Of a stretch of DNA of 61,655 nucleotides, positions 1 through 9,273 are shown one piece after another. The stretch is from Prevotella sp. (GTDB lineage Bacteria; Bacteroidota; Bacteroidia; Bacteroidales; Bacteroidaceae), in NCBI GenBank assembly GCA_022511045.1, contig JAFLSF010000004.1:1-61655 (forward strand), read 5' to 3'. Made by a program: the position numbers and the translations under genes. A model generated the notes under the pieces. That model was not told the DNA's origin. It was given only the letters and a program-made list of their open reading frames with translations, and made no database searches. The first letter of the stretch is position 1. Each line of letters starts with the position of its first letter.

Positions 1-145
1 GGAGTATACAAAGTGTATACGCACGGGAGACAAGGGGTATACAATAGGCTCGGTGGTGGTGAGGCGTACTTTCGTCATCCACGAAAGTACGTTTTGTCGC
101 CGATAAAGCGGCACTTTGTCAAAAGCAAGTCCTTGATTCGTAAGG
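1..145. repeat. Composite intergenic repeat, copy A
   Basis: GTATAC hexamers start at 4, 15 and 37, with a degenerate copy (GGAGAC) at 26, so the spacing is exactly 11 bp. The last is followed by ATAGGC and GGTGGTGAG, a unit of the 22-bp class. Next comes a perfect 11-bp inverted repeat (65-75 with 81-91, 5-nt loop). A GC-rich tract follows, with GTCGCC at 97 and GCGGCACTTTGTC ending at 120. The first 63 bases match the minus strand near 60768-60830 at about 55 positions. The hairpin and tail resemble 40550-40635. The array may continue upstream of the window. Confidence 0.8.
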
Positions 146-328
146 GCATAAAAAATGGGGCTCCGCTGAACCCCTAACCTTTGTTAACCTTAAATCTAAT
201 ACTATGAAAAACACGATGCAAAGGTAGGGGTGTTTTGACAATCTGCAAAGAAAAAGCGGACAAAAAGGTGCAACAGCAACGCTTTCTTGACCTAAATCAA
301 AGTAGAAAGAAAGTTTTTGACCTAAAAA

Positions 329-360
329 TTTGTGCATATATATTTTTTTTCGTACTTTTG
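329..360 (+). promoter_or_regulatory. greA promoter
   Basis: A -33 TTTG (329-332) and a -7 TACTTTTG (353-360) are separated by 20 bp, fitting the Bacteroidota sigma-ABfr consensus. Transcription should start near 367, leaving a leader of about 120 nt before greA. Confidence 0.75.
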
Positions 361-390
361 CAGCGACTAAGAGATATATGCAGCGATTGG

Positions 391-430
391 GATTCCGACA
401 AGTAAGCAGGGTCGGGATTTCTTTTTGTTT
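391..430 (+). terminator. Attenuator-like hairpin in the greA leader
   Basis: A 9-bp stem (391-399 with 411-419, core CCGAC/GTCGG, two G.T pairs, 11-nt loop) is followed at once by a T-rich run. It lies about 25 nt after the predicted transcription start and 55 nt before greA. It could therefore act as a leader terminator or release a short RNA. Confidence 0.45.
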
Positions 431-485
431 TCTGCACAAATCTGTGTACTATTAACGAGAACAATAATTAAATTTAGGAAGAATT

Positions 486-953
486 ATGGCATACATGTCA
501 CAAGAGGGCTATGATAACCTCATAGCCGAATTGCATCGCCTGGAGGCGATAGAGCGTCCGAAAGCCTCAGCGGCTATTGCGGAGGCCAGAGAAAAGGGAG
601 ATTTGAGTGAGAATAGTGAGTATGATGCTGCTAAGGAGGCACAGGCTCATTTGGAAGACAAGATTAACCGACTGAAAAATACTATTGCTGAGGCTAAGGT
701 GGTGGACACTTCGCGCCTGAGTACCGAGTCTGTACAGATATTGACTAAAGTGGAAATGACCAATCTGACGACTAAGGCTCGCATGTCGTACACCATCGTC
801 AGCGAGAACGAAGCCGACCTCAGGGCAGGTAAAATCAGTATTAAGACTCCTATTGCGCAGGGATTGCTGGGCAAGAAGGTGGGTGACGAGGTGGAAATCC
901 AAATTCCTCGTGGCACCATTAAGTTGCGCATTGAGAACATCAGCATTGCGTAA
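486..953 (+). CDS. greA: Transcription elongation factor GreA
   Basis: GreA rescues backtracked RNA polymerase by stimulating transcript cleavage through the secondary channel. The 155-residue length is normal. The N-terminal coiled coil begins MSQEGYDNLIAELHRLE and carries the acidic tip LSENSEYDAAKEAQ near residues 40-53, the diagnostic part of the family. The C-terminal FKBP-like half contains TPIAQGLLGKKVGDEVEI. ATG 486 is chosen; MSQEG three codons later is an alternative. It has its own promoter and a roughly 120-nt leader with an attenuator-like hairpin, and is followed after 45 bp by a HIT gene, probably co-transcribed. Confidence 0.97.
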   Translation: MAYMSQEGYDNLIAELHRLEAIERPKASAAIAEAREKGDLSENSEYDAAKEAQAHLEDKINRLKNTIAEAKVVDTSRLSTESVQILTKVEMTNLTTKARMSYTIVSENEADLRAGKISIKTPIAQGLLGKKVGDEVEIQIPRGTIKLRIENISIA

Positions 954-998
954 ACGGACGGCGAACAGGAACGTAGAACGAAAAACAGACAAAGCATT

Positions 999-1388
999 AT
1001 GGATATATTTAGCAAGATAGCCGCAGGCGAGATTCCCAGCTACAAGGTGGCCGAATCGGAGGAGTTTTATGCTTTCCTCGACATCAATCCGTTGGTGAAG
1101 GGGCATACGCTGGTGATTCCCCGTCGCGAGGTAGACTATTTCTTCGACATGGACGACGATGAGTTGACTCGTTATCAACAGTTTGCCAAGCACGTGGCCG
1201 TTGCCGTCAAGAAGGCTTTCCCCTGTCGTAAGGTGGCACAGGTGGTGCTTGGCCTCGAGGTGGCTCATGCACACATCCACCTCATTCCCATGCAGACGGA
1301 GGCCGACGCCGATTTCCGCCGCGAGAAACTGAAACTGAGTGACGAGGAGTTCCGCGAGATAGCCGCTAAGATTCAGGCAGCACTCTGA
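999..1388 (+). CDS. HIT family nucleotide-binding hydrolase
   Basis: A 129-residue single-domain histidine triad protein. The triad HAHIHLIP (His90, His92, His94) sits near the C-terminus, and the N-terminal IFSKIAAGEIPSYKV and GHTLVIPRREV segments are typical of the Hint/PKCI branch, which hydrolyses nucleoside phosphoramidates and aminoacyl-adenylates. The exact substrate cannot be read from sequence. It lies between greA and miaB with a gap of only 11 bp to miaB, so it is likely part of a greA-HIT-miaB transcript. Confidence 0.93.
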   Translation: MDIFSKIAAGEIPSYKVAESEEFYAFLDINPLVKGHTLVIPRREVDYFFDMDDDELTRYQQFAKHVAVAVKKAFPCRKVAQVVLGLEVAHAHIHLIPMQTEADADFRREKLKLSDEEFREIAAKIQAAL

Positions 1389-1399
1389 CTGACCAGCCC

Positions 1400-2734
1400 A
1401 TGAAGAAGTTATATATCGAGACTTATGGCTGCCAGATGAATGTGGCCGACTCGGAGGTCGTCGCCTCTGTGATGCAGATGGCTGGGTACGAGCAGACGGA
1501 CTCGCTGGACGAGGCCAACGCCGTATTTCTGAACACTTGCTCTGTGCGCGACAATGCCGAGCAGAAAATCTATCATCGTCTGGAGGCCCTCAATGCCATT
1601 CGCCGCACGCGTCCCCTCATCATAGGCGTGTTGGGTTGTATGGCCGAACGTGTTCGCGAAGACCTTTTGCAAAACCATCATGCCGACTTGGTAGCAGGGC
1701 CAGACTCTTATCTGACGTTGCCTGACTTGATAGCGCAGGCTGAAACGGGGCATAAAGCCATCAATACGGAACTATCGACGACGGAGACCTATCGCGACGT
1801 GTTACCCCAGCGCATCTTCGGTGCCCGCATAGGTGGCTATGTTAGCATTATGCGCGGTTGTAACAACTTCTGCCACTATTGCATCGTGCCCTATACCCGA
1901 GGCCGAGAGCGCTCCCGTGACGTAGAGAGCATACTTAGCGAAGTGCACGACCTACGCGATAGGGGATATAAAGAGGTGACACTTCTGGGGCAGAACGTGA
2001 ATAGTTATCGTTGGGCTAGTCCGAGCGGTTCGGAACAGGCAGAACCTGCGGAGATTGCCTTTCCGCAACTCCTTCGACGCGTCGCCGAAGAGGCTCCAGA
2101 CATGCGGATTCGTTTCACCACGTCCCATCCCAAAGATATGAGTGACGAGACACTAAGGGTCATAGCCGATATGCCTAATGTCTGCAAACATATCCATCTG
2201 CCTGTCCAAAGTGGCTCCGACCGTATTCTGAAACTAATGAATAGAAAGTACACGCGCGAGTGGTACTTGGAACGGGTGGCCGCCATCCGTCGCATCATTC
2301 CCGATTGCGGCTTGTCGACGGACATTTTCGTGGGCTATCACGACGAGACGGAAGAGGACCACCAGCTCTCGCTCTCTCTGATGCGCGAGGTTGGCTACGA
2401 TTCTGCCTTCATGTTCAAGTACTCCGAACGCCCAGGTACATACGCCTCAAAACATCTGCCAGACAATGTGCCCGAGGAGGAAAAAATCCGTCGTCTGAAC
2501 GAACTTATTGCCCTGCAGACCCAGTTGTCGGCTGAGGCTAATAAGCGCGACGAGGGTAAGGAGTTCGACGTACTTGTCGAAAGTTTCTCGAAGCGTAGCC
2601 GCGAGCAACTCTGTGGACGGACGGAACAGAACAAAATGGTAGTGTTCGACAAGGGCAACCACCATATCGGAGAGACGGTTCGCGTCAAGATAACGGGCAG
2701 CACCAGCGCCACCTTACTTGGAGAAGTTATATGA
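1400..2734 (+). CDS. miaB: tRNA-2-methylthio-N6-dimethylallyladenosine synthase MiaB
   Basis: A radical-SAM methylthiotransferase that adds the 2-methylthio group to i6A37 in tRNAs reading UNN codons. The 444 residues carry the N-terminal UPF0004 domain with Cys11, Cys47 and Cys80 (auxiliary 4Fe-4S cluster). The radical-SAM motif CNNFCHYC (Cys154, Cys158, Cys161) is followed by IVPYTRGRERSR. A C-terminal TRAM domain ends at ITGSTSATLLGEVI. The stop overlaps the ATG of the next gene (ATGA at 2731), so the two are translationally coupled. Confidence 0.96.
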   Translation: MKKLYIETYGCQMNVADSEVVASVMQMAGYEQTDSLDEANAVFLNTCSVRDNAEQKIYHRLEALNAIRRTRPLIIGVLGCMAERVREDLLQNHHADLVAGPDSYLTLPDLIAQAETGHKAINTELSTTETYRDVLPQRIFGARIGGYVSIMRGCNNFCHYCIVPYTRGRERSRDVESILSEVHDLRDRGYKEVTLLGQNVNSYRWASPSGSEQAEPAEIAFPQLLRRVAEEAPDMRIRFTTSHPKDMSDETLRVIADMPNVCKHIHLPVQSGSDRILKLMNRKYTREWYLERVAAIRRIIPDCGLSTDIFVGYHDETEEDHQLSLSLMREVGYDSAFMFKYSERPGTYASKHLPDNVPEEEKIRRLNELIALQTQLSAEANKRDEGKEFDVLVESFSKRSREQLCGRTEQNKMVVFDKGNHHIGETVRVKITGSTSATLLGEVI

Positions 2735-4569
2735 AAAAATACCAATTCAGTGTATTATTATACCAATATGCCTTAGCAACATTATTGTTAGCTATTCTTT
2801 TTGCTTCTTATATGGTAGGAAATCAGGTAGCTACCTTGATGAATCTTACAGGTTGGATTTTCTTCTTTACTTCCTGTTTGGTCCACGCTTCTATTTTAAT
2901 GATAATACCTGTATTGGTCATAGGCCTTCCATTGACCCTTTGCAAAGTATCTGCTAAAGTATCAGGCAGTATCATAGCGATGCTTTATGCCTTTATCTTT
3001 ATCATAGCGGTAGCCAACAAATTCATTTTCTCCATCTACCATTTCCATATCAATGCCTTTATTATTCAAATGTTTACTGGCCCTGCAGCTGGAGATATTT
3101 TTGTTTTTGGTACAAGCACCTACGCCTTAGCAGCTTTCTATATCCTCCTTATTATTATTACTTCGTTTGCTTTATTGTGGATGGCTTTTTGGCTAAAGAA
3201 ACATCCCGTTCGTAATCTGCCTCTGACTCTGTTCTCTGTGCTAATTATTTCTGCTCTTTTATCACAGGGAATACATGCCTATTCAGGGTTATACAAATTG
3301 CGTGCTGTTATGGAAAGTAAGGAACTTATCCCATACTATTTTCCTATTCGCATCAATTCGGTATTCAAGTCTTTAGGCATGGCAACAGATGAAAGTATTG
3401 AAGCTGCTGACTTTAAGGGGTCTCCGACGGCTTTTTTAAACTATCCGCTACATCCTATTGTTTGTGAAGAACCAGATACTTTGCTGAATATTGTATGGAT
3501 TTGTATTGATTCATGGAGTTATCGCACACTACAGCCAGACTGCGCACCTCACATATATAAGTTCTCAGAGCGTGCCCAGCGGTATACTAATCATTTTAGT
3601 GGGGCAAATGAGACCATGAATGGAACCTTTTCACTTTTCACGGGACTACCATCATATTATTGGCAGAGTTTTGAGTATGGATCTGTGCAGCCGGTACTTA
3701 CAGACCAATTACTTAAACATGGTTATTTTTTAGATACCTATCCCAGTGCTACGCTTGTATATCCTCCTATCGCTAAGATGTATTATCGTGGGGTTAATGT
3801 TAGGAAAGACACCCCTGGTGAATCCACTTATGAGCGTGACTGTAATCTGACTAAGCTTTTTTGCGAGAAATTGGAACAACGTGATGTCAAGAAGCCTTTT
3901 TTCTCGTTCCTGTTCTATGACGGCTGTCATAGTATGATAATTCCTAAAGAACAAACGCACCATTTTAAGCCATCATGGGAAGAACCAGAGTATTTAAAGT
4001 TAAATAACTCAATAGATCCTACACCTTTCTTTAATTTATACCGCAATTGCGTTTATGTTATAGACTCTCTTGTAAACCAGGTACTCACATCCATTGAGGA
4101 TCATGGTCTGATGGATAACACAATGATTGTTATCACTGGAGATCATGGGCAGGAGTTTAACGAAAATAAGAAAAACTTTTGGGGACATTCAAGTAATTAT
4201 AGTCGTGCACAAGTTGGTACACCGCTTGTCGTTTATTATCCTAATATTAAGCCTGAAGAACGACACTACCGTACGACACATTACGACATTGTACCTACAG
4301 TCCTAACGAAGGTTCTCGGTGTCAAGAATCCTCCAGAAGACTATTCCATGGGGTATCTGCTTGACGACCAGCGATCACGTAATTGGCAATATGTTGGTAA
4401 AGTACTTGATTGGGCTTTTATTGTTGACAATGATGTTATTATTGAGAAGAATGGCAATGGTACCGTTGATATTTTCGATAAACACATGACGCCACTCTAT
4501 GATTATCCCATAGATAGTAAATCGCTTAATAGTGCATTGCAGCAACTCCGCCGCTTTTTCCGGGAGTGA
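2731..4569 (+). CDS. YejM/PbgA-like inner-membrane alkaline phosphatase superfamily protein
   Basis: 612 residues. About five N-terminal membrane helices (residues 1-190) precede a periplasmic sulfatase-fold domain from about 245. Layout and segments such as FHINAFI, GANETMNGTFSLFTGLPSYY and TPLVVYYP match Enterobacteria YejM/PbgA (DUF3413), an envelope protein tied to LPS homeostasis, better than LtaS. Possible metal ligands are Asp in CIDSWS and the GDHGQEF...WGHS set; E. coli YejM, from memory, lacks the DHG. It overlaps miaB by 4 bp but is visibly more AT-rich. The substrate is unknown and the YejM link is a similarity by eye. Confidence 0.8.
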   Translation: MKKYQFSVLLYQYALATLLLAILFASYMVGNQVATLMNLTGWIFFFTSCLVHASILMIIPVLVIGLPLTLCKVSAKVSGSIIAMLYAFIFIIAVANKFIFSIYHFHINAFIIQMFTGPAAGDIFVFGTSTYALAAFYILLIIITSFALLWMAFWLKKHPVRNLPLTLFSVLIISALLSQGIHAYSGLYKLRAVMESKELIPYYFPIRINSVFKSLGMATDESIEAADFKGSPTAFLNYPLHPIVCEEPDTLLNIVWICIDSWSYRTLQPDCAPHIYKFSERAQRYTNHFSGANETMNGTFSLFTGLPSYYWQSFEYGSVQPVLTDQLLKHGYFLDTYPSATLVYPPIAKMYYRGVNVRKDTPGESTYERDCNLTKLFCEKLEQRDVKKPFFSFLFYDGCHSMIIPKEQTHHFKPSWEEPEYLKLNNSIDPTPFFNLYRNCVYVIDSLVNQVLTSIEDHGLMDNTMIVITGDHGQEFNENKKNFWGHSSNYSRAQVGTPLVVYYPNIKPEERHYRTTHYDIVPTVLTKVLGVKNPPEDYSMGYLLDDQRSRNWQYVGKVLDWAFIVDNDVIIEKNGNGTVDIFDKHMTPLYDYPIDSKSLNSALQQLRRFFRE

Positions 4570-4718
4570 TTTTTATCAAAATCTTTATTTAGAACAAAAC
4601 TGACAGGGGAAGATATTATAATATATTTGCTTATTGAAAAAATAGCTTAGTGTTAATACCCTACAAGACCCCATTAAATAATCTATAGGTACCTTTAATC
4701 ATCTTAGCTAGAATAGGA

Positions 4719-6530
4719 TTATTTAGCCTGCAGATCCTCACAAGCTTGTTGCAACAACGCTTTGGCAAATCTAAAATACTTATCTTCTGGTGTGCGAAGG
4801 TCTTGCAGGTCATAGAGGTGAAACTGATTTGTGCTATCTATCAGTGCTATATGGTTAGTATATGAATAAGAAGCAAAAGGATGTTTGTATTTCTCGCTTA
4901 ATACATCACGGCTAAAAAGGAAATCATCATGTCTTATATTCATTTGCCCAAGTAATGTTGCTGCTAAATCCGATTGGTTACATATTGCTTTTATTTCTTT
5001 GTGTTTTGACACGGCTCCTCCAGTCCATATTAGTGGAATATGGCAAGTCACAGAACTATGATAGCCATATTCTTGATAGCGCGTACCATGATCTGGTAGG
5101 ATAATAAGTAATGTTTCATCCCATAACTTATTAGCTTTCAGTTTCTCTACAAAATCACCTATACTCCTATCCAAGTAGTTGAAAGCGTTTAGAATTTTGT
5201 CATCGAAGACATTTTCCATAGGTACATCCCAAGGCTCATGACTTGACAATGTCATCACGATATTCATTGATTTTAAACCTTTATGTTTGTTTTCTGTCAT
5301 AAGGCGAATAGTCCGCTCTAAAACTTTTTCATCGCAAACACCCCATCTACTACTGTTTTGGTCCAATAGGCTGAAATCTTTATTACTGATAGTCTCATTA
5401 AATCCAGTACTCATCAGATAACCTTTTGTATTTGTAAAGTTAATATCACCACCATAGATATATCGTGCGTAATAACCCTTCTCTGACAAAGTACGAGCGA
5501 TAGAGGGTAATTTGTTACAGATGTAAGGTATTTTCATTATAGATGTATTGGGAAAAGCTGGATATCCACTTAATATAGACACGTTCCCTCGATCCGTCCG
5601 CCAACTATTAGCATAACAATTAGAGAAAAATACGCCTTCTTGTGCCAGATGTGTTAGATTCGGCGTTACCTCGGACTTCCCATTTAAGAAGGTAAAAGTA
5701 GAACCACATCCCTCCATAATGATTATTACAATATTGGGGCGTGTGGTATTCAGTAAGCACTTATTATTATCACTTTCTGTAAAGAACATACCTTTAAGCA
5801 TATTTTGACAGGTATCATTGTCGTAAAAGTGGTAATTGGGCAATTGATGTGTACTACTAAGCGATGCCATGAAACTGAATATAGGATTGACAGCAGCATG
5901 ATTCAAAAACTGCCGTTGCGAGAAGTACACCTGTCCCACGTTTGATGTAGATTCTCCGATACCACCTCGTATACCTATGGCCATTAACGGTAGTAAAAAT
6001 AACATCGTTATTATTGTCATAATACGATTACGGCAACTTAACTGTAATATTTGTTTAGGCACAAGTTTTCCCATAAGATAACCTATGCACCCACTTGCCC
6101 CCAAAAATAGTATTATTAGTAGGATCCACCACCACGACGATAAACTAATAAAAGCAGCGCCCGTTGTATCAAGAAACTGCATCATTGAGGCATCAAACTT
6201 AATACCCCAGAAATGGTATAATACAATATCTGCCATAAATGCTATCACCAAAGGTATAGCTGCAATCATAAAGTATATTCGTAGAATGGTTCCTAACCAC
6301 AACCATCGTTTCCAAACAATGGACACCATAACAGCCAATACTGGTAGGCAGCTGAAATATAGTGCAACAGTAAGATCCAAAGACCATCCATACCATATTG
6401 TTTCCACTAAATCTAATAACGATAAAGTCTCTGATCCATGATTTACTAAGAAAAATACTAATCTCCCTAAAGTAAAAATAACAATATAGATAATTATAAC
6501 TTTTAGTAAGAAAAAAAGTCTCTCTTTCAT
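4719..6530 (-). CDS. LTA synthase family sulfatase-like membrane protein
   Basis: 603 residues with five predicted membrane helices in the first 190 residues. A periplasmic alkaline phosphatase/sulfatase domain follows, beginning PNIVIIIMEGCGSTF. RTDRGNVSILSGYPAF holds the likely nucleophilic Thr, SSHEPWDVP follows, and ILPDHG with a later HSS and HIPLIW completes the metal site. This is the LtaS architecture used to transfer phosphoglycerol, phosphoethanolamine or related groups. A Gram-negative host makes a periplasmic glycan or lipid the probable acceptor. It faces the YejM-like gene tail to tail and shares its AT-rich composition. A TACTTTTG box lies upstream at 6566-6559 without a clear -33. 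Confidence 0.85.
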   Translation of the reverse strand: MKERLFFLLKVIIIYIVIFTLGRLVFFLVNHGSETLSLLDLVETIWYGWSLDLTVALYFSCLPVLAVMVSIVWKRWLWLGTILRIYFMIAAIPLVIAFMADIVLYHFWGIKFDASMMQFLDTTGAAFISLSSWWWILLIILFLGASGCIGYLMGKLVPKQILQLSCRNRIMTIITMLFLLPLMAIGIRGGIGESTSNVGQVYFSQRQFLNHAAVNPIFSFMASLSSTHQLPNYHFYDNDTCQNMLKGMFFTESDNNKCLLNTTRPNIVIIIMEGCGSTFTFLNGKSEVTPNLTHLAQEGVFFSNCYANSWRTDRGNVSILSGYPAFPNTSIMKIPYICNKLPSIARTLSEKGYYARYIYGGDINFTNTKGYLMSTGFNETISNKDFSLLDQNSSRWGVCDEKVLERTIRLMTENKHKGLKSMNIVMTLSSHEPWDVPMENVFDDKILNAFNYLDRSIGDFVEKLKANKLWDETLLIILPDHGTRYQEYGYHSSVTCHIPLIWTGGAVSKHKEIKAICNQSDLAATLLGQMNIRHDDFLFSRDVLSEKYKHPFASYSYTNHIALIDSTNQFHLYDLQDLRTPEDKYFRFAKALLQQACEDLQAK

Positions 6531-6666
6531 AGCATATTTGTAATATGAATGTTAGGCGCAAAAGTACAAAAAAAAAATGAATATGTCTTTATTATTAGTA
6601 TATTTTTACCACCTTTGCAATCATGAGTATTATATTTAAGTTTGTAAAACTCTTATAATACAAACT

Positions 6667-6700
6667 AAGAGCCGTTGACTTTCACAGGTCAACGGCTCTT
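6667..6700 (-). terminator. Terminator of the nqr operon
   Basis: A perfect 13-bp inverted repeat (6667-6679 with 6688-6700, 8-nt loop) lies about 40 bp past the nqrF stop, in the gap before the LTA-synthase-like gene. Confidence 0.8.
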
Positions 6701-6741
6701 GTATATTAAGCGGATGTTGTTATATTGAATAAATGTATCAT

Positions 6742-8007
6742 TTATCCGCCAAAGTTATCATACATAATGCTTGCAGGCTCTACACCTAATGAATCGAGCA
6801 TCTGGACAACGGCAGCGGACATGGGGCCAGGGCCGCACATATAGTACTCGACATCCTCGGGAGCCTCATGGTCTTTCAGATAGGTGTTGAGCATTACTTG
6901 ATGAACGAAGCCTGGAGTATACTTTACACCAGCTGCATCGGCTGCTGGGTCTGGACGGTCGAGTGCCAAATGGAAGTGGAAGTTAGGATATTCCTTTTCC
7001 AAACCGAGGAAGTCGTCAAGATAGAACACTTCGTTCAAAGCACGAGCACCATAGAAATAGTGCATTTCGCGATCGGTGGTGTGCAGAGTCTTTGTCATGT
7101 GCATAATCTGGGCACGGAGCGGAGCCATACCTGCGCCGCCGCCAACCCATATCATCTCCTTCTTGGAGTCGAAGTGTGGGTGGAAATCGCCGTAAGGGCC
7201 GCTCATAATAACCTTGTCACCTGGCTTCAGAGAGAAGATGTAACTGGAGGCAATACCAGGGTTGACATCCATGAAGCCACTACGATCGGGCTTGAATGGT
7301 GGCGTAGCAATACGTACCGTCAGCATAAACACATCGCCTTCAGCAGGATAGTTGGCCATAGAGTAGGCTCGGATAGTAGGTTCGGGGTTGGTACATTTCA
7401 AGTCGAACATCTTAAACTTCTCCCATGCTCCAACGTACTCTGGCGTAATAAGGTCGCGGTCGTAGTCGCTGTATTTGATACTATCAAATGCAGGAATCTT
7501 AATTTGAGCATAAGAACCTGGCAGGAAATCCATGTGGGCTCCAGCAGGCAATTGTACTTTGAACTCCTTGATGAAAGTTGCTACGTTCTTATTACTGATA
7601 ACAGTACATTCATACTCTTTCACACCAAGTATACTCTCGTCAACATGAATCTTCAGGTCGCCCTTCACCTTGCATTGGCAACCAAGTCGCCAGCCAGACT
7701 TAATTTCCTTACGGGTGAAATGGGACTTTTCGGAGTCGAGAATTTCGCCACCGCCTTCCAATACTTGTACCTTACACTGTCCGCAGGAGGCTTTACCACC
7801 ACAAGCAGAAGGCAGGAAGATGCCATTCTCGTTTAGCGTTGACATAAGCGACGAGCCCTGTGGAACATTAATGGTACGGTCGCCATTGATTTCGATATTT
7901 ACATTGCCTGAGGGAGACAAATATTTCTTGGCCACCAGCAGGACGATTACCACAAGGATAATCAATGAGAGGAAAACTCCTATGCTATATAAAATAAACT
8001 GTGCCAT
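6742..8007 (-). CDS. nqrF: Na+-translocating NADH:quinone reductase subunit F
   Basis: NADH entry subunit of the sodium pump. 421 residues: one N-terminal membrane helix (about 3-27), a 2Fe-2S ferredoxin domain with Cys69, Cys75, Cys78 and Cys110, then an FAD-binding ferredoxin reductase domain (RAYSMANYP) and an NADH domain (GGGAGMAPLRAQI, YMCGPGPM). Length and cysteine spacing match Vibrio NqrF closely. It is last in nqrABCDEF, 9 bp after nqrE, and followed by the operon terminator. Confidence 0.97.
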   Translation of the reverse strand: MAQFILYSIGVFLSLIILVVIVLLVAKKYLSPSGNVNIEINGDRTINVPQGSSLMSTLNENGIFLPSACGGKASCGQCKVQVLEGGGEILDSEKSHFTRKEIKSGWRLGCQCKVKGDLKIHVDESILGVKEYECTVISNKNVATFIKEFKVQLPAGAHMDFLPGSYAQIKIPAFDSIKYSDYDRDLITPEYVGAWEKFKMFDLKCTNPEPTIRAYSMANYPAEGDVFMLTVRIATPPFKPDRSGFMDVNPGIASSYIFSLKPGDKVIMSGPYGDFHPHFDSKKEMIWVGGGAGMAPLRAQIMHMTKTLHTTDREMHYFYGARALNEVFYLDDFLGLEKEYPNFHFHLALDRPDPAADAAGVKYTPGFVHQVMLNTYLKDHEAPEDVEYYMCGPGPMSAAVVQMLDSLGVEPASIMYDNFGG

Positions 8008-8016
8008 ACCTTTATA

Positions 8017-8643
8017 TTATATATTAAGTCCAGAGAAACACATCATAGCCATAGCCATCAGGCCAACGGTGATAAACACGATACCGAGACCCTGCAAAGG
8101 CTTGGGGACATCGGAGTACTGCATTTTCTCGCGAATAGCACCCAGTGCAACAATTGCTAAAGTCCAGCCGAGACCAGAGCCAAAACCATAGACAATGGCG
8201 TCCCACACAGAGGTAATGGCTTGTGAATTTGAGGCATCCATTAGAATACGCTGCTGCATAAAGAGTGAGGCACCCATGATAGCACAGTTCACAGCTATCA
8301 AAGGCAAGAAAATGCCCAATGCTGCATAGAGCGATGGAGAGTAGCGCTCAACGGTCATCTCAACTAATTGTACCATACCGGCAATGACGGCAATGAAAAG
8401 GATAAACGACAGATAGGAGAGGTCGACTCCCTCAACGAGACAATCGGGTCCTAACACCTTAGTCTGTAACAAGTAGTTAACGGGAACGGTGACGATGAGT
8501 ACGAAAGTCACAGCCAATCCCAATCCCATAGAAGTCTTTACAGTCTTCGATACGGCAAGGTAGGAACACATGCCGAGGAAGAAAGCGAAAATCATGTTGT
8601 CGACGAATATCGACCTAAATAGTAATGATATTGCGTGTTCCAT
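8017..8643 (-). CDS. nqrE: Na+-NQR subunit E
   Basis: A 208-residue integral membrane subunit with six predicted helices, beginning [20 protein letters not shown] with the [14 protein letters not shown] signature. NqrE and NqrD are homologous inverted partners holding an inter-subunit iron centre, and the cysteine in this helix is a conserved ligand in the family. It starts 3 bp after nqrD. Confidence 0.96.
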   Translation of the reverse strand: MEHAISLLFRSIFVDNMIFAFFLGMCSYLAVSKTVKTSMGLGLAVTFVLIVTVPVNYLLQTKVLGPDCLVEGVDLSYLSFILFIAVIAGMVQLVEMTVERYSPSLYAALGIFLPLIAVNCAIMGASLFMQQRILMDASNSQAITSVWDAIVYGFGSGLGWTLAIVALGAIREKMQYSDVPKPLQGLGIVFITVGLMAMAMMCFSGLNI

Positions 8644-8646
8644 AAC

Positions 8647-9270
8647 TTATTTCTCCTTATAAAAGTATGCACGATGAATCCAAATGACACAGCCTACCAA
8701 AATAAGTGCCATAGCAGGCATAGTCATCATGCCATTGTTAACATAGCCCATGTCGTAGCAGGCATCAGGAATGATCTGGAAACCCAAAAGTGAGCCACGA
8801 CCCAGAAGTTCGCGGACGGCACCCACGATAACAAGAATCATGGCGTAGCCCAGTCCGTTTCCCACACCATCAAGGAACGACGGCCAGGGTTTGTTCATCA
8901 TAGCAAAGGCCTCAAGACGACCCATCAAAATACAATTGGTAATAATCAATCCAACATACACGCTCAACTCGACACTAACATCATAGGCAAAAGCCTTTAG
9001 AATTTGCGAAACGATGGTTACGAGGGCGGCAACAACGACCAATTGTACCACAATACGAATGCGGTTAGGAATGGTGTTACGAATGATAGAGATAATCACA
9101 TTGGAGAAAGCAGTGATTACCGTTACTGCGAGACCCATCACAATAGCAGGCTTCAACTGCGAGGTGACAGCAAGTGCCGAGCATATGCCCAATACTTGTC
9201 CGAGAATAGGATGGTCGAGGTTCAACGGATTAGTGAATACCTCTTTATTTTGTTTACTGAATAATGCCAT
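8647..9270 (-). CDS. nqrD: Na+-NQR subunit D
   Basis: A 207-residue membrane subunit homologous to NqrE and RnfE. The segment GQVLGICSALAVTSQLKPAIVMG carries the family Cys, followed by SIIRNTIPNRIRIVVQL and ITNCILMGRLEAFAM. It pairs with NqrE in the membrane. Gaps of 3 bp on both sides show tight operon packing. Confidence 0.96.
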   Translation of the reverse strand: MALFSKQNKEVFTNPLNLDHPILGQVLGICSALAVTSQLKPAIVMGLAVTVITAFSNVIISIIRNTIPNRIRIVVQLVVVAALVTIVSQILKAFAYDVSVELSVYVGLIITNCILMGRLEAFAMMNKPWPSFLDGVGNGLGYAMILVIVGAVRELLGRGSLLGFQIIPDACYDMGYVNNGMMTMPAMALILVGCVIWIHRAYFYKEK

Positions 9271-9273
9271 AGC

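Noticed and set aside
119..439. 106-aa minus-strand ORF before greA
   Set aside because: It runs antisense through the greA promoter, leader and repeat copy A, and shows no protein-like features.
567..1280. 237-aa minus-strand ORF across greA and the HIT gene
   Set aside because: Antisense shadow of two confidently identified genes.
3730..3963. Frameshift in the YejM-like gene
   Set aside because: The frame is continuous and motifs run in order; the reverse ORF there is a shadow.
6868..7836. 322-aa plus-strand ORF inside nqrF
   Set aside because: Antisense shadow of nqrF with no recognisable domain.
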